NCBI GenBank assembly: GCA_037501455.1
Contig: CM074856.1
Span: 21,287,001-21,351,000, forward strand
Reading direction: 5' to 3'
Source of the DNA: Lantana camara
Lineage: Eukaryota > Streptophyta > Magnoliopsida > Lamiales > Verbenaceae
Length of the DNA: 64,000 nucleotides
Part shown: piece after piece, positions 56,901-64,000 of the stretch
Layout: each line of letters opens with the position of its first letter
Position numbering within the stretch: position 1 is the first letter of the stretch
Program-made: the position numbers and the translations under genes
The notes under the pieces: generated by a model
What the model was told of the DNA's origin: nothing
The model's input: the letters and a program-made list of their open reading frames with translations, nothing else
The model's database searches: none

Positions 56901-59900
56901 GTTAATTATTCTATCTAATATATATGGTTAATACACTTTTGGATCTATAATATCTTTAAGGTTTGTTTATGATGAAGTTTCCTATACTAAAATTTGAAGA
57001 TTCCTTCTTTTGTTTTATATCCTGTATTTTGATCTAATATGTTACTTATGCTTACAACTTGTCCATCATGTAATCATGGCCAGTTGCATGACTCTCTCCA
57101 TCTTCTCTTATCTATCATAACCAGCAAAAAGAGAAAATTGAAAAAAAGAAAAGAAAAGTAAAATGGAGAAACCCAATTTTATGTAGAAAACGGGTCAATG
57201 ATATGTTTAGTCTTTAATGTGAACTATTAAATAATGATCTTATGGCTCTTGCATATGCATTTGTTTGCATTTTTTCTTGGGATGAAAGTGTTTTCCCTGT
57301 ATAATATTAGCGCTTGAATCATAATCATTGGCCCTTTTTCTTTTGTATTGATAGAGCTTGGAAGATGAGATAGTGAGTGAAAGGATTATGAGATTAGCAA
57401 GTCTGGAATGTTGGCATAGCCTATCATATGGGCGTTTTCAGGTCTGCTCCATAACTTTACCCTTTTACTTGACAAAGACGGATCTTCGCCTTTTCCCTTA
57501 CTTTCCATTTTTTCTAATATCATTTGCAATGGTTATCATGTTCAAACTGGGCCACAGATGGAACTTTGTCTCAACGAGAATCTGATAAAAAAATGGAGAA
57601 GAATCGCAAAACGAGCCAAAGAGGCTGCTAAGCGTGGGGAAACTTTTGACCCCACATCCATGGTGGAAGCAAACTTCTTGCGGAATCTCATGGAGGAGTT
57701 TCTGGAGGTATGTTTTGGCTAATCAGATGAGTTTTATCTTTGGTTGATTGCCATACTCTAAGCATGCAAATGTTATGTTCTCCTCATGTTGCCAGGTGCT
57801 TGATTTTGAGGTATTTTCTTGTAAAAGAGAAGGAGAAGAAGATAATGATCTAGCTGATGGTCATGGTTCTCAAGATGTGAATGATGCCTGTGTTCTGTAT
57901 TGTGAAAGGTTTATGGAGTTCCTTATTGATCTGTTGAGCCAACTGCCAACAAGAAGGTATATTCATCAGTAGTTATGCATCAATCCCTTTGAGCTAAGCC
58001 CACAGTTTAAATGCGAAAGACGAGGGGCTGCCCTGAGGTGTTTAAAGCATGTTATAAATGATATGTAACCCTTTTTTTCCCTCAAATAAGTGGACATATC
58101 AAAACTTAATTATAGTTTATAATAGGCAAATACTACAAAGAATATGAAGGATAATTACAAACAGGAATACATTAGTTATTGTTGGTTATTCAAGTATCCG
58201 TTTTTGTTTGTTTAGAACGAACTTGATCCGAGATCTTTCTTTGAGTGATTTATAGGATATTGTACTTTGAGTTGTATCTCTGTATTTCGTTCAGTGATGT
58301 TGATTATACTAACTGCCTTGCTATTCTTCTATTGCAGATTAGTTCGTCCTCTTGTTGCTGACGTTGCTGTTGTCTCCAAGTGCCATCTAAGTGCTCTCTA
58401 TAGGAATGAAAAGGGGAAACTTTTTGCGCAGTTGGTTGACTTGCTTCAGTACTATGAAGGTTTTGAGATTGATGATCATCAAGGTAGACAAATGACTGAT
58501 GATGAGGTGCTTCAAGCTCATTATAAGCGTCTCCAGGCTTTTCAGCTTCTTGCATTCAAAAAGATTCCGAAGGTGTGTACAGTGTCTACTGCCTGCAGAA
58601 TTCATGTTTGACTTCTTACCAGAAATGGCAATATCATTTCTACCTTCAAATATGAATAATATATGCTTAAAATCTTCTCTCTTGCTTTTGTAGTTGCGAG
58701 AACTTGCATTGGCTAACATCGGCGCAATTAACAGGCGTTCGGATCTGGCCAAAAAACTTTCAATACTGTCTCCTGAAGAGCTGAGAGATTTAGTTTGTCG
58801 GAAGGTTAGTATGGTGGCTGAACATTTCTCGAGTGATACATCAGCTACAAAATTATTTAAAATTAATTTAAGTTATATGCATATCACCCAGATTAGCATG
58901 AAAGACGTGATAGTTCATGGTTTAAGTAAGTTGGCTCTAACTTATGAATGTCACAAATGAACTTAGCAAGTGATTGTCAGCTAGTTCCAGCGCTTGAGCT
59001 TTAAATTGCACTTATGCATGATGATGACTTGCTTCTTCTCACTGACATTGTGCTATTACACAAAATCACTACTGTTTTTTCTTCATAACTAGATGAACAA
59101 TTTCAATGAATCACGAGTGCCAATTATTAGGGTGGACGTAGCCAGTTCTATTGTTCAACTGACCTAACTTTTACCATTAGGCTGCATTTGCATCAAGACA
59201 TTTGGTTTGAATAGGTATTTGTAATTAATGTATTTCAAATTGGCTGGAAAGGAAATAACAGCTATAAATTCTCTTGTTTGGATATAAAATGGATTGTGAC
59301 CAAATTTTAAATCTTTGCATTTCAAGTACATCTTTTGCCAAATTTTGGAAACTATTTGGGGAAAGGGGGAGGGATTAATTCACTAGTCTTATTTTCATCT
59401 GCTATTATTGATACAATAGGTGCATTTATGGAGTTCTAATGAATGAACTCCTGTAGCCAACTGGTTCTAGCTGGCAGCAATAGGGAAAAAGTATCTGTTA
59501 TTGTGATTTTAAAGGGATGACATTGAAGACTATTTTGGGAATAGATTCTGTGAATTTTAATTGTGTGTTTTGTTTGACTTCAAGAGTCCACTTTTGCAAA
59601 ATATAATTTTAAGCAATCTATGTTGAATAATATTTGGCTGATAGGCTGATTGAGTCAGAAGGTTATTCTTTACGGTTTATATGACGAGAAAATAATGTGG
59701 TCATTTAAATTAATTGTTTGTTTACAGAACTACTTCCGGATACTTTCCTTAAATATCTGTTTCAGCTTAAGTAAACAATGTATGACAGAGAGAAACAAGT
59801 GTGCTACGAATTTGGTTTGATTGAATTATATCAGCTTTAAGATGACTAGCAATGGTGCAGAGTGCAGACCTTTTTCTTCTTAGATCTTCTTGAACTGTAT

Positions 59901-62900
59901 TTACAATGATGGTTATCCGCCCTAAGAACCACTAGCCACCACCAAAATTGTGACTAGAGTTAGAAAAGTGCCGGTGCTGGTACTATCTTTTATCATATTA
60001 AAGCTCAAGTCATGACAATTCTGGTGGAAAATGTATCTGTACTTCTCATTTATGCTATAAATCATACTAGTGAAATGTGCAATTGATATAGTCCTAATTC
60101 GGATGATTTCTTGCTCAACAATGCTTTATTTTATGCTTGCATCCTAGCCTAATCTAGTTCAACTCTAAAGTAAGCCTTTTACAGTTGATGTGTATGCTTT
60201 GCCACATAAATCCTTCCAACTTAACTCTCTCAAGGGCCATCTCCACAGTCAAATGAAGGTTTAGTAACCTGTATTTACTCGACCACTGAGGAATATATAA
60301 TAACTGAATATAGAATAAGAATGGATAATGGGTCTGCGTAACAAGCACATTTTTTTATAAGTGAAACATTTCTCTTCCTCTTGTTAGTCTTAGTGAAATA
60401 ATGAAAGTTTACTGTATATGTAGTCCTTGGATCATCAGAGGAACTAAGCGAAGATCACTGTGATCTGCTTTTCTGAACTGTCTTGTATCAGTCTGTCATT
60501 TTATACATGTCATTAGACATTTGTGATGCTGTTAGCTGGTTGTTAACAGGCCTTCTCTGAATTTTTTATATATGTGGAAACTGCAGCTCAAACTGGTATC
60601 AAAGGATGATCCATGGTCAGAAAGAGTTGACTTCCTAATAGAAATTATGGTTTCATTCTTTGAGAAACAACAGTCTCAGAAAGAGGCGATCAATGCTCTT
60701 CCACTGTACCCCAATGAGCAAGTAATGTGGGATGAAAGCCTTGTACCAAGCATCAACTACTCTGGGGAAGGGTGTTTGGCACTTCCAAAGCTTAATTTGC
60801 AGTTTTTAACTCTTCATGATTATCTCCTTCGAAATTTTAACCTCTTTCGTCTTGAATCAACGTATGAAATCCGTGAAGATATTCAAGAAGCCGTGCCACA
60901 TCTTCTTGCTTATATTAATAACGAAGGAGAACCTGCTTTCCGTGGTTGGTCAAGAATGGCGGTACCAATTAAAGAATTTAAGATTACAGAGGTTAAACAA
61001 CCAAATATTGGGGAAGTGAAGCCGGCGGCGGTGACAGCGCAGGTTACTTTTAGCATTTCCAGCTATAAAGCACAAATCAGATCCGAATGGAATTCCCTTA
61101 AGGAGCATGATGTTCTGTTTTTGCTTTCTATTCGTCCCTCGTTTGAGCCACTTAGTGAGGAAGAAGCAGCAAATGCAACTGTTCCACAGAAACTTGGTAT
61201 TCAATATGTACGCGGATGTGAGATTATTGAAATACGTGACGAGGAGGGAACTCTCATGAATGATATTACTGGAAGAATCAAACGTGATGAGTGGAAGCCT
61301 CCTAAAGGTGAACTGAGAACTGTGACTATTGCGTTGGATACAGCACAATACCATATGGATGTTACTGATATTGCAGAGAAGGGTGCAGATGACGTGTATG
61401 GCACATTCAATATATTGATGAGACGGAAACCTAAGGAAAACAACTTCAAAGCAATTTTGGAGTCCATAAGGGATCTGATGAATGAAACTTGCATTGTTCC
61501 TGATTGGTTACATGACATATTTCTGGGTTACGGAAATCCTTCTGCAGCTCAATGGATCAATATGCCTGATCTCCTTGAAAATGTTGATTTCAAGGACACT
61601 TTCCTCGATGCTGCTCATGTCAAAGAGAGCTTTCCTGATTATCAGGTTTTGGTCTTCTGTTCGCATTATTTCCTGGAATATGCAGTATGACAGTTATTCT
61701 GTACTGCATCCTAATACTCTCTTTCGGTATTCCTTTATGCAGGTTCGTTTTGTAAATTCAGATGGCACAGAGAACTTGGACCCACGTCCACCATTCCGCA
61801 TTAAGTTTCCCAAATATGTCGAAGGCAAAGTCCATTCTCTTCCAGGCTATGAAACATCTAAAAGATCTTCAAAAGATGCCTGCAGTATGGAAGAAGATCC
61901 TTCTGATAAATTGGAACTTCAAGTTGAGTCTTATGTTCCTCTGGATCCAGGGCCATATCCCCAAGATCAACCAAAGCAAAATTTTGTTAGATTTACTTCT
62001 ACGCAGGTACATGAATACTTCCATTAGTATGATTCTTAATGTTGGTTGTGATCTTTGTTCCATACTCTTTCTTTATTGCATTCAAAATGGCATCTCAGTA
62101 CAAATAGTTTCATTCAAAAGATCCTGCATCCTTCCAAGTACACAATTTTGCTCTTGTTGAAATTGCAATTTCTCATCCTGTATTGTTTTGCAGGTTGGAG
62201 CTATCATGTCAGGCATTCAACCTGGCTTAACTATGGTGGTTGGTCCGCCTGGTACAGGAAAGACAGACACAGCTGTGCAAATCTTAAATGTTCTTTACCA
62301 CAATTGCCCTTCTCAGAGAACTTTGATAATTACTCATTCAAATCAGGCCCTGAACGATCTTTTTGAAAAGATAATGGAGGTAAGCGACTTGAGGGGAACT
62401 GAGTTAGAATCTATACAGACTTGCAATTCTGATAATTTTATGATGTTTGAATGCTGTTTTAACGCGATATTGTGCTTGTTCCTTAACAGAGGGATGTGCC
62501 TGCTCGATATCTACTTCGACTTGGTCAAGGTGAACAAGAATTGGCAACGGACCTGGATTTCAGCCGCCAGGGTCGTGTAAATGCCATGCTTGTTCGGCGA
62601 TTGGAACTTCTTGGTGAAGTTGAGCGCCTTGCACAAAGTCTACAACTTCCTGAGGATGTAGCTTATACTTGTGAAACTGCTGGATACTTTTGGTTGCTTC
62701 ATGTGTACGCACGCTGGGAACTATTTTTAGCAGCTTGTGCTGAGAATCAAGATAAGCCAACATTTGTTCAGGACCGTTTTCCTTTTAAGGAGTTCTTTTC
62801 TAATGCTCCCAAGCCAATTTTCACAGGCCAGTCCTTTGAGAAAGACATGCATGCAGCCAAGGGTTGCTTCCGGCACTTGAAAACTATGTTTCAGGAGCTT

Positions 62901-64000
62901 GAAGAGTGTAGAGCGTTTGAGTTGCTTAAGTCAACCGTTGATAGATCAAACTACCTTATGACCAAGCAAGCAAAAATAGTAGCCATGACTTGCACCCATG
63001 CAGCTCTTAAAAGGAAAGATTTTCTGAATCTGGGCTTTAAGTACGATAACTTGTTAATGGAAGAAAGCGCGCAAATCTTGGAGATAGAAACTTTCATCCC
63101 GATGTTGCTCCAGAGGCAGGAAGATGGTTATGCTCGACTTAAAAGGTGTATATTGATTGGTGACCATCACCAACTGCCTCCTGTTGTGAAAAATATGGCT
63201 TTTCAGAAATACAGCCATATGGATCAGAGTCTCTTCACGAGATTTGTTCGTCTAGGAATTCCTTATATTGAGCTCAATGCACAGGGAAGAGCTAGGCCTA
63301 GTTTAGCAAGACTTTACAATTGGAGATATAAAGACCTTGGTGATCTTGCATTTGTGAGGGAGAATGAGATCTTCCATAAAGCAAATGCTGGATTTTCTTA
63401 TGACTATCAGTTGGTTGATGTTCCTGACTACCATGGGAGAGGTGAGAGTGCTCCTTCTCCATGGTTCTATCAAAATGAGGGAGAGGCTGAGTATATTGTT
63501 AGTGTCTACATGTACATGCGGCTACTTGGGTATCCAGCCAATAAAATATCAATTCTGACAACATATAATGGTCAGAAGCTTTTGATTCGTGATGTGATTA
63601 ACCGAAGATGCGTCCCTTATGACTTCATCGGTCCACCACACAAGGTAACTTATATTCATACATGTACTTCTTAAAATTGCTTTTTTTGAGATGGCTGTAT
63701 TCGACAAGATGCATTGATGGTTGTTTGTTCCTCATACTTGAAAACTATCCATCAATCTAATACCGTTGTGAAACACAATTTGGGGAAGAACTTCATGCTG
63801 GACATTAATGTGGATGAGATAGTTTTCAGGGTGAACAATGACATTTGTTTTTGCCAGCCAAGGTCATGATCTTATGTCAACCACCGTCATTGCCACTTCA
63901 TTCTTCACCCTTTGTTTCTACCTTTTTGCTTTCCTTTTCAATTTTTATTTATGTTATAATGTGAAAGTTTGCCGGTGTTCCGATAACCATGATTTTCTGA
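53965..64000 (+). CDS. AQR: Aquarius-type intron-binding RNA helicase, 3' end outside window
   Basis: Thirteen coding exons: 53965-54241, 54834-54976, 55594-55683, 56568-56630, 57355-57441, 57558-57707, 57796-57956, 58338-58572, 58694-58804, 60587-61645, 61743-62006, 62194-62379, 62490-63644. All are GT-AG and in phase, encoding 1327 residues so far; the family is about 1500. The N-terminal helical scaffold (about 1-480) contains [23 protein letters not shown] sequence. The SF1 helicase core follows: Walker A GPPGTGKT at about 897-904, motif II EES in place of DE at about 1133-1136, and GDHHQLPP at about 1165-1172. Aquarius binds introns upstream of the branch site in the spliceosome; the Arabidopsis gene is EMB2765/MAC7, an essential MOS4-complex component. 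The last motifs would lie beyond 64000. No stop or frameshift was seen. Confidence 0.95.
56796..56887 (+). repeat. 24-bp direct repeat around an exon-6-like filler in AQR intron 4
   Basis: atcatgaagtcttgttgttaagtt occurs at 56796-56819 and 56864-56887. Between them ttcttgcggaatc occurs twice, and 56830-56847 is identical over 18 bp to exon 6 at 57670-57687. Confidence 0.75.
58805..60586 (+). other. intron 9 of the AQR gene
   Basis: The largest AQR intron, 1782 bp, AT-rich. The donor is gttagtat and the acceptor aactgcag. No element boundary or nested gene is seen. Confidence 0.7.

Overview
The window is nuclear DNA of a flowering plant, most likely a eudicot. The evidence is three spliced plant genes with GT-AG introns, AT-rich intergenic DNA, and dense plant transposable elements (Ty3/Gypsy including a Tat-lineage element, a Copia/TRIM-like element, MULE and hAT MITEs, a Helitron, a SINE). 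The species cannot be fixed from the sequence. I see no rRNA, tRNA gene, CRISPR array or bacterial-style operon.

Layout. 1-4000: intergenic DNA with a 297-bp MITE and a 1.1-kb MULE-like element. 4013-7045 (minus): two-exon short-chain dehydrogenase gene very close to ABA2 (xanthoxin dehydrogenase). 7046-11640: AT-rich DNA with a MULE MITE, a 101-bp tandem array and a decayed retroelement- or pararetrovirus-like reading frame. 11682-21337: a four-level nest, in which a small Copia/TRIM-like element holds a 3.26-kb Gypsy solo LTR, which holds an inverted 3.2-kb solo LTR of the same family, which holds a 2.28-kb solo LTR. Each inner insertion has a 5-bp target duplication. 21338-25201: MULE and hAT non-autonomous elements. 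25202-28220: a third solo LTR of the same Gypsy family. 28226-30165: a tandem duplication with a TE in each copy.

30393-50866 (plus): an eight-exon secreted A1 aspartic protease gene of 501 codons. Its second intron is about 16.5 kb because a complete, very young Tat-lineage Ty3/Gypsy element (34050-46423) lies in it in the opposite orientation. That element has an uninterrupted 2042-aa gag-pol on the minus strand and a separate spliced antisense gene of 897 codons on the plus strand with its own TATA box. 50867-53964: intergenic DNA with a Helitron. 53965 to the window end (plus): thirteen exons of the Aquarius-type spliceosomal helicase gene, cut off by the window edge.

The three host genes (ABA synthesis, extracellular proteolysis, pre-mRNA splicing) show no shared pathway. 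What organises the region is successive transposon insertion, and much of its order can be read from target-site duplications. I did not find a convincing new multi-gene system. The most notable items are the young intronic Tat element with its antisense gene, the datable nested LTRs, conserved palindrome clusters inside the Gypsy LTRs, and a six-fold G-box cluster in an LTR promoter.
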